From: AP-15 sp963785565
GTDB lineage: Bacteria > Pseudomonadota > Alphaproteobacteria > ATCC43930 > CGMCC-115725
Length of the DNA: 64,000 nt
Reading direction: 5' to 3'
Assembly: GCA_963785565.1 (NCBI GenBank)
Contig: CAWAVV010000014.1
Coordinates: forward strand, 1 to 64,000
A model generated the notes under the pieces. The model made no database searches. It saw nothing but the letters and a program-made list of their open reading frames with translations, and had not been told where the DNA came from. Positions 36,046 through 44,425 of the stretch are shown here, one piece after another; the stretch's first letter is position 1, and each line of letters starts with the position of its first letter. Position numbers and translations under genes: made by a program.

Positions 36046-36957
36046 ATGGATCCCGTCGTCGGCAGCGGCAAATATACCTACAACGTCAACGAGAACTGGA
36101 TGAAGCCTCCGGCCAATGTAGAGGTCAGGGCGTGCGCGGTTTCGGTCGATTCACGGGACAGGGTCTATTGCTTCAACCGAAACGCCGAGCATCCGGTGGT
36201 GATATTCGACCCGGACGGCAACTTCCTGTCGTCATGGGGCGCGGGATTGTTTTCGTTTCCCCATGCGATCCGCATCGACGAGAACGATTTTGTCTGGCTC
36301 ACCGACGAGTATCACGGGCAGTTCATGAAATTCACCACCGATGGCACATTGTTGCAGACCATCGGCGTCAAAGGCGAGCGCTCCGACACCGGCGTTCCGC
36401 CGGACCAATTCAGTTCGGCCGCCTATAAGCAGGTGACGCATGGCGGCGGCCCGTTCAATCTTCCGACCGACATCGCCTTTGCGCCGAGCGGCGAGATGTT
36501 CATGAGCGACGGCTACGGCAACGCGCGCGTTCACAAATTCGCCGCCGATGGAAAATACCTGTTTTCCTGGGGCGAGCCGGGGACTGAGCCGGGGCAATTC
36601 AACCTGCCGCACGGGGTATGGATCGACCGGCGCGGGCGTCTGCTGGTGGCCGACCGCGAAAACGATCGGGTGCAGGTCTTTGACCAGAACGGCAAGCTGC
36701 TGACCGTGTGGCCGACCGAATTGATTGGCCCGGCGTTCTTCTATGTCGATGACGAAGACACCGTTTACATCCCCGAGCACAATGGCGGCATGATCAGCAT
36801 TCTGACTCTCGACGGCGAGAGGCTGGCGCGCTGGGGCGACGGTCCGGTCAACCGATCCTGCCACGGGATCTGGTGCAACTCGCACAAAGATCTTTACGTC
36901 GTGCAGCCGGGCGAATGGGGCCGGGTGCGCCGTGTGGTGAAGTACACCCGGCAATAG
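36046..36957 (+). CDS. NHL-repeat beta-propeller protein
   Basis: 303 residues from ATG 36046 (GGAAGGGAGAG upstream). About six NHL-type blades are visible, each with a D-x-x-G-x-x-L-x-x-W/I pattern: VVIFDPDGNFLSSWGAGLFS, FMKFTTDGTLLQTIG, VHKFAADGKYLFSWGEPGTE, VQVFDQNGKLLTVW and ISILTLDGERLARWGDG. The arrangement resembles the peptidyl-alpha-hydroxyglycine amidating lyase-like group. No signal peptide is evident. The role is unknown; such propellers bind ligands or catalyse lyase reactions. Confidence 0.75.
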   Translation: MDPVVGSGKYTYNVNENWMKPPANVEVRACAVSVDSRDRVYCFNRNAEHPVVIFDPDGNFLSSWGAGLFSFPHAIRIDENDFVWLTDEYHGQFMKFTTDGTLLQTIGVKGERSDTGVPPDQFSSAAYKQVTHGGGPFNLPTDIAFAPSGEMFMSDGYGNARVHKFAADGKYLFSWGEPGTEPGQFNLPHGVWIDRRGRLLVADRENDRVQVFDQNGKLLTVWPTELIGPAFFYVDDEDTVYIPEHNGGMISILTLDGERLARWGDGPVNRSCHGIWCNSHKDLYVVQPGEWGRVRRVVKYTRQ

Positions 36958-37079
36958 GCGCCCGCCAACTCTTGGGTAACGGGTTTTCCGCGGTCATCCA
37001 CCAGGAGCACTGCCGACCCCGGCGGTTAGTTGCCTCCGACCATAAGTGGTAGGTGCGCGACCGCGGCCGCCCATAACAC

Positions 37080-37769
37080 TCAGCCGGGCCAAGGGGTCCC
37101 CCAGCGGTCGGCATGGATGACCTCGGCGACAGGGCGGCGCGTCAGCGGGCCGAACTTGTCGAGCGGCCAGCCGATCGGCATCAGGGCAAAGGTCGCGACG
37201 TCGTCGGGGATCCCGAGCAACGCCTTGACCTCGCCCTCGCAACGGATGTGATTGGTGGTGATCACGGCGCCGAGACCGAGGGCGCGGCAGGCGAGCAGGA
37301 TGTTCTGCACGGCGGGGTAGATGCTGGCGCCACGAATGCGGTCGGCATAAGCAAGTTCGTTTTCGTAGCCGGCGGCAATGTCGGGCGGCAGCAACTCGCG
37401 CGGCGGGACCACCGGGAGGTGCTGGCACGGGACAAGGAGCACCGGCGCCTCGCCGATATGCTCCCATAGATGCCCGCCGGCTCCCAGCATCCGAGCGAAT
37501 TGCTGCTCGGTGAGGTGGGCCGGCCGGCCGCGCGCGGCATACATGGCTGCGGCGATGTCGGAGGCCTTGCGATAGATGGCGCCGAGTTTGCGCCGCTGCT
37601 CGGGATCGCGAACCACCACAAAGGCCCAGTTTTGCGCGTTGCCCGCGGATGGGGCGCGGATCGCTGAATCGAGGATTTTGGTGATCAGCGCCTCGGGAAC
37701 CCTGTCGGGCTTGAGGCGGCGCAACGAGCGCGCCGAATAGATCGCCTCGAATAGTCCGATCTCGGGCAC
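37080..37769 (-). CDS. Nitroreductase-family protein
   Basis: 229 residues, ATG 37769. FMN-binding features of the family are in place: YSARSLRRLKPDRVP (phosphate-binding Arg/Ser), IRAPSAGNAQNWAFVVV, IYPAVQNILLACRALGLGAV and a C-terminal ALMPIGWPLDKFGPLTRRP. These dimers reduce nitro compounds, quinones or flavins with NAD(P)H; some members modify natural products. It is the third gene of an operon with a thiolase and an NDH-2-like flavoprotein (9 bp gap), suggesting a shared catabolic redox pathway. Confidence 0.83.
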   Translation of the reverse strand: MPEIGLFEAIYSARSLRRLKPDRVPEALITKILDSAIRAPSAGNAQNWAFVVVRDPEQRRKLGAIYRKASDIAAAMYAARGRPAHLTEQQFARMLGAGGHLWEHIGEAPVLLVPCQHLPVVPPRELLPPDIAAGYENELAYADRIRGASIYPAVQNILLACRALGLGAVITTNHIRCEGEVKALLGIPDDVATFALMPIGWPLDKFGPLTRRPVAEVIHADRWGTPWPG

Positions 37770-37778
37770 AGGTCAGCC

Positions 37779-38999
37779 TCAGCGAAAGAAAGCCGGCGGC
37801 GCCTGGACGATCGGCGCAGCCGCGTCGAGAATTTCGCGGCGGTCGCCGGAGCGCGGAGGATAGATGCGCTGACGGTTGATGGTCTCCTTGGTGCGCTTGG
37901 CGGCGGCCCCTCTGGTCGCGACGCGGCGATCCCAGCCCTCAGTGCAGACCGCACCCCACGGCCCGAGGTCGAGGATCGTCGTGTACCAGTCGATGTTGAG
38001 CGGCAGCATCGGCAGGCCCAGCAAGTCGCAGACGACATTGTGCCCGGCGAAGCGGCCCATTGGCCGGCCGTGCTGGCACGACATCACGCAGGAGTGGCTG
38101 CCGTCGATCGCAAACCAGGCGGCGTCGCCGGTCGCAAATTCGGCCGGCATGCCCTTGACCTTGAGAAAAGGATCGACCGGAATCCGGCCGAACCGATCGC
38201 GCTCCACCGGGAAGAGGCTCGTCAGCGGATGCGACTGCATCCCGGCGCACCAGACGATTGTCGCGGCGGCGATGCGCTCGCCCGAGGTCAAGGCAGCGCC
38301 GCCTTCGTCGATCGCGGCGACCGAGACGCCGGGCCGGGTCTCGATGCCGAGCGCGGTGAGCGCTTCGTCGATTACGGCGCGCGCCGCCTCGCCCATATCG
38401 GAGCCGATCCACGGTTGACGGTCGGCGATGATCACGCGTGGCGTGCCCGGCGCACTCCCGAAGGCCGCACGTAATTTCCCAGGCATTTCGGTCGCAACCT
38501 CGATGCCGGTCAGACCGCCGCCGATGATCAGCGCGGTCCACTGCCCTGGAGATGGCGCTCGCGCCGGCAACGCCGCGATATGGGCGTTGAGCCGGCAGCC
38601 AGCGTCGTAAGTGTCGACATCGAAGGCGTGAGAGTCGAGGCCCGGGATCGGCGGGCGGGCGAGCCTGCTGCCGAGGGCGAAGACCAGCCGGTCATAGGGC
38701 AACAGACTTGGCCCGTCCGGTCCCGAACATGCGACCTGCCGGTTGGCGAAGTCGATGCCGGTTACCTCGGCCTCGATGCGCTTGACGCCGATCGGTCGCA
38801 GAACCTGATCGAGTGGAACGCGGGTTGCGTCGAGATCGGGCTCGTAATTGCGCACCCGGATCGAATGCCATGGGCTGCGGTCCACGAGCGCGACCTCGAC
38901 CCGATCCGGGCCGATGCCGAGCTCGTCGAGCTTGCGAGCGGCGCCGATCGCGGCCCACAGGCCGGCAAAGCCAGCCCCCAGGACGACGATCCGCTGCAC
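37779..38999 (-). CDS. NDH-2-like FAD-dependent oxidoreductase
   Basis: 406 residues from GTG 38999, two bases after the thiolase stop. FAD motif VQRIVVLGAGFAGLWAAIGA, NADH motif TALIIGGGLTGIEVATEM, and the flavin C-terminal block EFATGDAAWFAIDG plus SCQHGRPMGRFAGHN place it among type II NADH dehydrogenases and related pyridine-nucleotide disulphide oxidoreductases without the redox cysteines. It probably passes electrons from NAD(P)H to quinone at the membrane surface. Position between thiolase and nitroreductase genes suggests a role in a degradation pathway. Confidence 0.8.
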   Translation of the reverse strand: MQRIVVLGAGFAGLWAAIGAARKLDELGIGPDRVEVALVDRSPWHSIRVRNYEPDLDATRVPLDQVLRPIGVKRIEAEVTGIDFANRQVACSGPDGPSLLPYDRLVFALGSRLARPPIPGLDSHAFDVDTYDAGCRLNAHIAALPARAPSPGQWTALIIGGGLTGIEVATEMPGKLRAAFGSAPGTPRVIIADRQPWIGSDMGEAARAVIDEALTALGIETRPGVSVAAIDEGGAALTSGERIAAATIVWCAGMQSHPLTSLFPVERDRFGRIPVDPFLKVKGMPAEFATGDAAWFAIDGSHSCVMSCQHGRPMGRFAGHNVVCDLLGLPMLPLNIDWYTTILDLGPWGAVCTEGWDRRVATRGAAAKRTKETINRQRIYPPRSGDRREILDAAAPIVQAPPAFFR

Positions 39000-39001
39000 C
39001 C

Positions 39002-40202
39002 TCAGACCCGTTCGAGCACCGCGGCGATGCCTTGGCCGACGCCGACGCACATCGTCACCAGGGCATAGCGGCCGCCGGTTCGCTGCAACTGGCGTGCGGC
39101 GGTCAGCGCGATGCGCGGCCCGGACGCGCCCAGAGGGTGGCCGACCGCGATCGCCCCGCCGTTCTGGTTGACCCGGCTGTCGTCGAACGGCAGGTCGAGC
39201 CCGCGCAGGCAAGCCAGCACCTGGGCGGCGAAGGCCTCGTTGATCTCGATCACGTCGATGTCGGCGAGGCTGAGCCCGGCGCGGGCGAGCGCCTTTTTCG
39301 AGGCTTCGACCGGGCCGATCCCCATGATCCGGGGCGGAACCCCGGCGACGCCGCTCGCGACCACGCGGGCAAGCGGTTTGGCCCCGGCCGCGTCGCCGGC
39401 CTTACGGCTGGCGACGATCATCGCCACCGCCCCGTCATTGATGCCCGAGGCATTGCCGGCGGTCGTCACCCCGCCCTCTTGCAACGGCCGCAACCGGGCG
39501 AGCGCGGCCAAATCGGTTTGCGGACGCGGATGCTCGTCGTCGGCGACCTTGACCGGTCCCGCCCGGCCGCCCGGCACCTCGACGGCGACGATTTCGCCCT
39601 CAAAAAAACCGTCGGCCTTGCCCGCCGCGTATTTGCGCTGCGACCCGGCGGCAAACACATCGCAAGCCTCGCGGGTGATCTGATAGTCGCGCGCCAGATT
39701 GTCCGCGGTTTCGGGCATCGTGTCGGCGCCGAACTGGCGCTCGATCTTCGGGTTCGGCAAAGCGCGCGCCGATCGTCGAGTCGAAGACGCGGCCGTCGCG
39801 GCCGAAGGCGCTCTCCGCCTTGTTCATCACATACGGGGCGCGGCTCATGCTCTCGACGCCGCCGGCGATGAAGGCGTCACCCTCGCCGCAGGTGATCGCC
39901 TGCGCCGCCATGACGATGGCGTTGAGCCCGCTGCCGCAATTGCGCTGCAAGACCGAACCGGCGACCTCGATCGGCAGCCCGGCGAGCAGGCCGGCGTGAC
40001 GCCCGACGCAGCGGCTGTCCTCGCCGGCCTGGTTGGCGCAGCCGACGACGACATCCTCGATCTTGGCCGGGTCGAACGGGCTCTGCTCGACAACGGCGGA
40101 AATGACCGAGGCCAGCATGTCGTCGGGCCGCATCCGGGCGAGCGCGCCGGCATGGCGACCAAAGGGTGTGCGCAAGGCGTTATAGATGTAGGCGTCGAGC
40201 AT
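39002..40202 (-). CDS. Acetyl-CoA acyltransferase / thiolase (one apparent frameshift)
   Basis: ATG 40202; about 399 residues after correction. The first frame has IYNALRTPFGRHAGALARM and the active-site Cys in LQRNCGSGLNAIVMAAQAI. It loses frame after FDSTIGARF at the GG of 39756-39757 and resumes as NPKIERQFGADTMPETADNL, which is the expected continuation. The C-terminal half has INEAFAAQVLA, the GGAIAVGHPLGASGPRI histidine and the second Cys in ALVTMCVGVGQGIA. The wording is closest to beta-ketoadipyl-CoA thiolases (PcaF) but acetoacetyl-CoA thiolase is possible. First gene of the operon with the NDH-2-like and nitroreductase genes. Confidence 0.85.
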
Positions 40203-40582
40203 GGCGGGTTCCTCCTCGCCGCATCTCCGCGCGCCGGCCGGCCGCTGTCAAGTCCCCGCAATCAGCAGCGGTGACTCGGGTGAATTTCGGTTCCCGACCC
40301 TTCTCGGAGCTTTACCTCGGCGCGCCGCGGGCCAGAAAGCGCGCCGATGGGTAAGCCCGATCGCAAGTACCGCGGACAAGAAGGGCCAGCTCGATTGACG
40401 GCCCCTTTTGGTGCCCTCCGTCTCCCGTCGTCGCACCCCTCCGCCTCACCTGGGTAAGACACCGCAAGCTCAGGCGGAGAGCGGGGTTGCAGAGTTGTCC
40501 TATCCTGTCTTATTCTTATCATGACGGGGGAGAAAAAGAAGGGCGGCTCGGGCTGGGCGACGTATAGAAACCATTTGACAGT
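40203..40582. other. Intergenic stretch between divergent thiolase and methyltransferase
   Basis: No gene. At 40381-40409 AAGGGCC pairs with GGCCCCTT (one bulge) followed by TTTTG; no gene on the plus strand ends just before it, so its role is unclear. Promoters for both flanking genes must lie here but none stands out. Confidence 0.45.
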
Positions 40583-41461
40583 ATGAATCTTCAAGACCTT
40601 CAGCGCCGATGGTATTTGCTGGTTTCTCCTAGCATAAAGCATGTGCTACGGAAACTCTATTATCGTCGTGCTATGCGACGCCTGTTGTTTTTACCGGCGG
40701 ATCTTCTGGATAAAATACTTGGTCGACGCGATCCGCTGATCCCTCCTCGGTGGATGGTCTTTGTCGGGTCTTGCAATTTTGCCGACGAGGAATTCCGCCG
40801 CAATTTCACCGAGCTCGGTGGTCTAAAGCCCGATGACCGGGTCCTCGATGTCGGTTGTGGGATCGGCCGTATGGCCATTCCGTTGACAAAATTTCTCAAC
40901 GAACGAGGCTCATACGAGGGGCTCGACATCGTGTCCGAAGGCATCGCCTGGTGCCAACGCCAAATCACTCCACGCTTTCCACGTTTCCACTTTATGTTGG
41001 CTGATATTTATAATGGCGCATACAGCCCAGCAGGACGGAATAAGGCGAGCGATTACATCTTTCCCTATCCCGACGCATCATTTGATTTCGTTTTTCTGCT
41101 CTCGGTATTTACTCATATGCTGCCCACCGACATGGAAAACTATCTGCGGCAGATCGTGAGGGTCCTCAAACTAGGCGGGCGCTGTTTTGTGACCTATTTT
41201 CTAATCACGCCCGAGGCGGAAGCGCTCATCAACAATGGCGTCAGCACCTTGCCGATGCACGAGCAGCCGGGGGGGTACAGTACGATCGACCGTGGCACCC
41301 CCGAGTACGATATCGGCGTCCCCGAGAGTACGGTGCTTGGGTTGTTCGCTCAGCTAGGCCTTGAACTGACCTGCCCTGTTCAATATGGCAGGTGGTGCGG
41401 AAGAGCGCGCGGCCTCGCCTACCAGGATATCCTCGTCGCAAGGAAGGCTGCTCCAACCTGA
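40583..41461 (+). CDS. Class I SAM-dependent methyltransferase
   Basis: 292 residues, ATG 40583. Motif I is RVLDVGCGIGRMAIPL, motif II region YEGLDIVSEGIAWCQ, then FDFVFLLSVFTHMLPTDMEN and LKLGGRCFVTYFLI. An N-terminal 60-residue basic helical segment (LRKLYYRRAMRRLLFLPADL) precedes the domain. The codon use is visibly more A/T-rich than in neighbours, which suggests acquisition by transfer. The substrate is unknown; similar enzymes lie in polysaccharide and lipid clusters, none of which is here. Confidence 0.8.
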   Translation: MNLQDLQRRWYLLVSPSIKHVLRKLYYRRAMRRLLFLPADLLDKILGRRDPLIPPRWMVFVGSCNFADEEFRRNFTELGGLKPDDRVLDVGCGIGRMAIPLTKFLNERGSYEGLDIVSEGIAWCQRQITPRFPRFHFMLADIYNGAYSPAGRNKASDYIFPYPDASFDFVFLLSVFTHMLPTDMENYLRQIVRVLKLGGRCFVTYFLITPEAEALINNGVSTLPMHEQPGGYSTIDRGTPEYDIGVPESTVLGLFAQLGLELTCPVQYGRWCGRARGLAYQDILVARKAAPT

Positions 41462-41470
41462 TAATTCCGC

Positions 41471-41532
41471 TTTCGATTATAGTGTTAGCAGGTATTGGAC
41501 GAGTTGCCTCGCATGCCGCACGATCATTCCTC
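41471..41532. repeat. 62-bp direct repeat, copy A
   Basis: Matches 42258-42319 at 60 of 62 positions (differences near 41482 and 41490). It begins TTTCGATTATAGTGTTAGCA and ends with the first codons (MPHDHSS) of the CDF gene, here leading nowhere. It is thus a stray copy of the CDF upstream region and start. Confidence 0.9.
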
Positions 41533-41678
41533 CGGCAGGCCGGCCAGCCGCTGCGCGGCGACGTAGAGGTCGAGGTATTCGGGCGCGGCTGAATGAGCGA
41601 GCGGAGTTTGCGCGAAAGCGGGCTATCGTCGCTCCGGGTTGGATCGCCAACATCCGGCCGAGTTCGAGGAGATTTGAT

Positions 41679-42059
41679 ATGGAAGACCGAGAGATTCGAG
41701 CAGCTCTGGATCGCCACTGGGCTGCCTCCGACGCCAACGACTTCGAGGCCGAGCACCAGATTTACCGGGAGGACGCGGTGCTCGAATATCCGCAATCGGG
41801 CGAGCGCATCCGCGGCCGGCGGAGGATTCAGTCGTCTCGCGCCGCGCAGCCGAACCGGAAACGCTTCACTGTGCGGCGAATGGTGGGCGCGGGCGACCTC
41901 TGGGTCACTGAATTTGTCCTAACCTATGACGAGCGGCCGTCTTACACCGTGAGCATCATGGAGTTCCTCGATGGGAAGGTGGCCCGCGAGACCCAATATT
42001 TCGGCGACCCGTTCGAGCCGGGGCCTTCGCGCGCGCAATGGGTCGAGCGGATGCCCTGA
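41679..42059 (+). CDS. NTF2/SnoaL-like protein
   Basis: 126 residues from ATG 41679 (GAGGAG upstream). The small alpha+beta cone fold is suggested by MEDREIRAALDRHWAASDAN, EHQIYREDAVLEYPQSGERI and the beta strands LWVTEFVLTYDERPSYTVSI and MEFLDGKVARETQYFGDPFE. Family members are isomerases, hydrolases or stress proteins that bind small hydrophobic ligands. It lies inside the 786-bp interval defined by the 62-bp direct repeats, so it appears to have arrived with that cassette. Confidence 0.75.
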   Translation: MEDREIRAALDRHWAASDANDFEAEHQIYREDAVLEYPQSGERIRGRRRIQSSRAAQPNRKRFTVRRMVGAGDLWVTEFVLTYDERPSYTVSIMEFLDGKVARETQYFGDPFEPGPSRAQWVERMP

Positions 42060-42079
42060 AACCTGGCCGCCGTGAGGAT

Positions 42080-42256
42080 GGCCATCTGCCGCTCGCTCGC
42101 TTGGAGCTGCCGATTGATACGGTCTCCCTCGCCCGCTATCTGATGGGCAAGGTATTGGTGCGGAAGTTGCCTGAAGGCCGTTGCGGAGTCTCAATCTGGG
42201 GCGCTGCCCAATCGGCGTCCGCGCCTGAGCGCTTCCAACTTTTCGTCGAGCCGTAA
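42080..42256 (+). pseudogene. 5' fragment of a DNA-3-methyladenine glycosylase
   Basis: The plus-strand frame reads LPLARLELPIDTVSLARYLM then GKVLVRKLPEGR, which matches the start of Mpg/AAG-type glycosylases (excising 3-methyladenine). After that the sequence loses the expected GRIVETEAY block and stops at 42256, one base before repeat copy B. About 40 of some 200 residues remain and there is no clear start codon. The cut next to the repeat suggests that the cassette insertion removed the rest of the gene. Confidence 0.5.
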
Positions 42257-42257
42257 T

Positions 42258-42319
42258 TTTCGATTATACTGTTAGCGGGTATTGGACGAGTTGCCTCGCA
42301 TGCCGCACGATCATTCCTC
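42258..42319. repeat. 62-bp direct repeat, copy B
   Basis: The functional copy: it runs from the CDF upstream region to the seventh codon of the transporter. Copy A lies 787 bp to the left in the same orientation. Confidence 0.9.
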
Positions 42320-43211
42320 GCACGGGCATGGCCGGCCGGATTACGGGCGGGCTTTCGCGATCGGGATCGCCCTCAATGTCGCCTACGTGTTGATCGAGGC
42401 GGCGGCCGGGGTCGTTTCCGGGTCATTGGCCTTGCTCGCCGATGCCGGGCACAACCTTGGTGACGTGCTCAGCCTCGCCTTGGCCTGGGGCGCGGCGGTG
42501 TTGAGCCAGCGCCAGCCGAGCGGCCGGTTCACCTATGGGCTGCGTTCGAGCTCGATCCTCGCCGCACTCGCCAACGCCGTCATTTTGCTCGTGGTCACCG
42601 GCGGCATCGCCTGGGAAGCGGTGTTACGCTTTGCCGATCCGGTTCCGGTAGCGAGCGGGATCATGATCGGGGTTGCGGCGATCGGAATCGCGGTCAACGG
42701 CGGGACGGCGCTGTTTTTCGCTTCGGGCCGAGCCCGCGACCTCAACATCAAGAGCGCCTTTGTCCACATGGCCGCCGATACGCTGGTCACCGCCGGCGTC
42801 GTCGCCGCCGGGATCGTAATCGGGCTGACCGGTTGGCTGTGGCTCGACCCCGCGAGCAGCCTCGTCGTATCCGCGGTCATTGTCATCGGCAGCTGGGGAT
42901 TGTTGAAAAGCGCAATCGGCCTCGCCCTCGACGCTGTGCCCGAAGGGCTCGACGCCGATGCCGTGCGCGCATGCCTCGCGACGTTGCCTGGGGTGACCGC
43001 ATTGCACGATCTGCACATTTGGGGCATGAGCACAACCGAGACGGCACTGACCTGCCATCTGGTGATGCCGGGCGGCCATCCCGGCGACGCAGCGCTCAAC
43101 GCGATGACGCACCAGCTTCACGACCGCTTCGGCATCGCCCATGCGACGCTCCAGATCGAGCTCGCCGACACCGACGAGGTTTGCGCGCTGACCCCGGAAC
43201 ACGTCGTCTGA
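42300..43211 (+). CDS. Cation diffusion facilitator (CDF) transporter
   Basis: 303 residues from ATG 42300 (a TTG at 42282 is less likely). The His-rich N-terminus MPHDHSSHGHGRPDYG is typical of zinc exporters. Six membrane helices follow, with the metal-site HxxxD pairs in LLADAGHNLGDVLSLALAWG (helix 2) and KSAFVHMAADTLVTAGVVAA (helix 5). The C-terminal cytoplasmic domain (LHDLHIWGMSTTETALTCHL) is the usual ferredoxin-like dimerisation module. It likely exports Zn2+, Co2+ or Cd2+ in exchange for protons. Its upstream region is duplicated at 41471-41532. Confidence 0.9.
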   Translation: MPHDHSSHGHGRPDYGRAFAIGIALNVAYVLIEAAAGVVSGSLALLADAGHNLGDVLSLALAWGAAVLSQRQPSGRFTYGLRSSSILAALANAVILLVVTGGIAWEAVLRFADPVPVASGIMIGVAAIGIAVNGGTALFFASGRARDLNIKSAFVHMAADTLVTAGVVAAGIVIGLTGWLWLDPASSLVVSAVIVIGSWGLLKSAIGLALDAVPEGLDADAVRACLATLPGVTALHDLHIWGMSTTETALTCHLVMPGGHPGDAALNAMTHQLHDRFGIAHATLQIELADTDEVCALTPEHVV

Positions 43212-43272
43212 GACGGTTGCCCGGATGGCGCACCGGGACTAGCTTCGCCGCGAGCATTATCGGGAGGAGAGA

Positions 43273-44217
43273 ATGCGCGAACGTGCCTTTGTCCGTGAAG
43301 TGGGCTTGCGCGACGGGCTGCAGAGCCTCGCCGAGATAATGCCGACCGAGCAGAAGATCGCCTGGCTCGACGCCGAGCATACCGCCGGCGTGCGTGAAAT
43401 CGAGGTCAGCTCGTTCGTCCCGCCCAAATTGCTGCCGCAGCTCGCCGATGCCGAGGCGGTGGTGCGCCATGCACTGTCGTTGCCGGGGCTCACGGTTTCG
43501 GCGCTGATCCCGAACCTCAAGGGCGCCGAGCGCGGCCTGGCGCTCGGCGTGCACGAAATGAATTTCGTGCTTTCGGTCAGCGAGGGGCACAACCGCGCCA
43601 ATGTCCGTCGCAGCACCGAGGAATCGGTCGAGGATTTCCGGCGAGTGGTGGCGCTGTGCCACACGGCCGCCGAGGGCAAGCGCCCGCGCCTGAACTGCGG
43701 GCTCGCGACCGCCTTTGGCTGCACGATCGAGGGGGCGGTCGACGAAGACCGGGTGCGCCGTATCGCGGTCGAGGTCGCCGAGGCCGGGGCAGATGCGATC
43801 ATGCTCGCCGATACGGTCGGCTATGGCCAGCCGGCAGCGGTCGAGCGGGTTTTTCGTCAGGTAATGGCCGATGTCGCCCCGCTGCCGGTCGGCGGCCATT
43901 TCCACGACACGCGCGGGCTGGGCCTCGCCAATGTGCTGGCGGCTCTCAATGCCGGGGCGCGCGCCTTCGACGCCTCCTTGGGCGGGCTCGGCGGCTGCCC
44001 CTATGCGCCGGGCGCCACCGGCAATATCGTCATGGAAGACCTAGTGTTCATGCTCGAAGCGATGGGTTTCGAGACCGGAATCGATCTTGACCGGCTTGTC
44101 GAGGTCCGCAAGCTGGTGCATGGCGCAATGCCCAACATCGTCCAATACGGCGCCATCGCCAAAGCCGGTCTGCCGAAGAATTTCCACCTGGCGCCAACCG
44201 CGCAAGCGGCGGAGTAA
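43273..44217 (+). CDS. Hydroxymethylglutaryl-CoA lyase
   Basis: 314 residues, ATG 43273 with GGGAGGAGAG upstream. Cleaves HMG-CoA to acetyl-CoA and acetoacetate, the last step of leucine breakdown. The DRE-TIM barrel has VREVGLRDGLQS, the substrate loop EIEVSSFVPPK, VGGHFHDTRGLGLANVLAAL with two metal His, and the active-site Cys in the loop LGGLGGCPYAPGATGNI. It starts an operon with a small protein, an amidase, a sulfurtransferase and a GNAT gene. Related lyases acting on other 3-hydroxy-acyl-CoAs cannot be excluded. Confidence 0.88.
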   Translation: MRERAFVREVGLRDGLQSLAEIMPTEQKIAWLDAEHTAGVREIEVSSFVPPKLLPQLADAEAVVRHALSLPGLTVSALIPNLKGAERGLALGVHEMNFVLSVSEGHNRANVRRSTEESVEDFRRVVALCHTAAEGKRPRLNCGLATAFGCTIEGAVDEDRVRRIAVEVAEAGADAIMLADTVGYGQPAAVERVFRQVMADVAPLPVGGHFHDTRGLGLANVLAALNAGARAFDASLGGLGGCPYAPGATGNIVMEDLVFMLEAMGFETGIDLDRLVEVRKLVHGAMPNIVQYGAIAKAGLPKNFHLAPTAQAAE

Positions 44218-44226
44218 GGGGCAACT

Positions 44227-44418
44227 ATGGCCAAACAGTCGATTTCAGCCGAGCGCTTCGCGGTGCTGATCGAGCGCGCCGGGTTGAAGCTCACACCGGA
44301 GCAGTTCGAAGAATTGCGCCAGGCCTATCGCCAAGTCGAGCGCATGCAACGCTCGGTGCGGCGGCCGCGCGACCGGGCGGCCGAGCCCGCCCACATTTTC
44401 GTCCATCCGAGGGCGTGA
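44227..44418 (+). CDS. Small helical protein upstream of amidase
   Basis: 63 residues, ATG 44227, 9 bp after the lyase and 7 bp before the amidase. The sequence (SAERFAVLIERAGLKLTPEQ then FEELRQAYRQVERMQRSV) is a pair of charged helices and a basic tail ending HIFVHPRA. Small proteins of this type often precede amidase genes as GatC-like or substrate-channel partners; the pattern is reminiscent of GatC's helical start but too short to say. Tight spacing on both sides supports it as a real gene. Confidence 0.6.
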   Translation: MAKQSISAERFAVLIERAGLKLTPEQFEELRQAYRQVERMQRSVRRPRDRAAEPAHIFVHPRA

Positions 44419-44425
44419 GGCGGCG

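Noticed and set aside
40381..40409. Terminator AAGGGCC/GGCCCCTT followed by TTTTG
   Set aside because: No gene on that strand ends nearby, and the loop of 12 bases and bulged stem are weak; kept only as a note.
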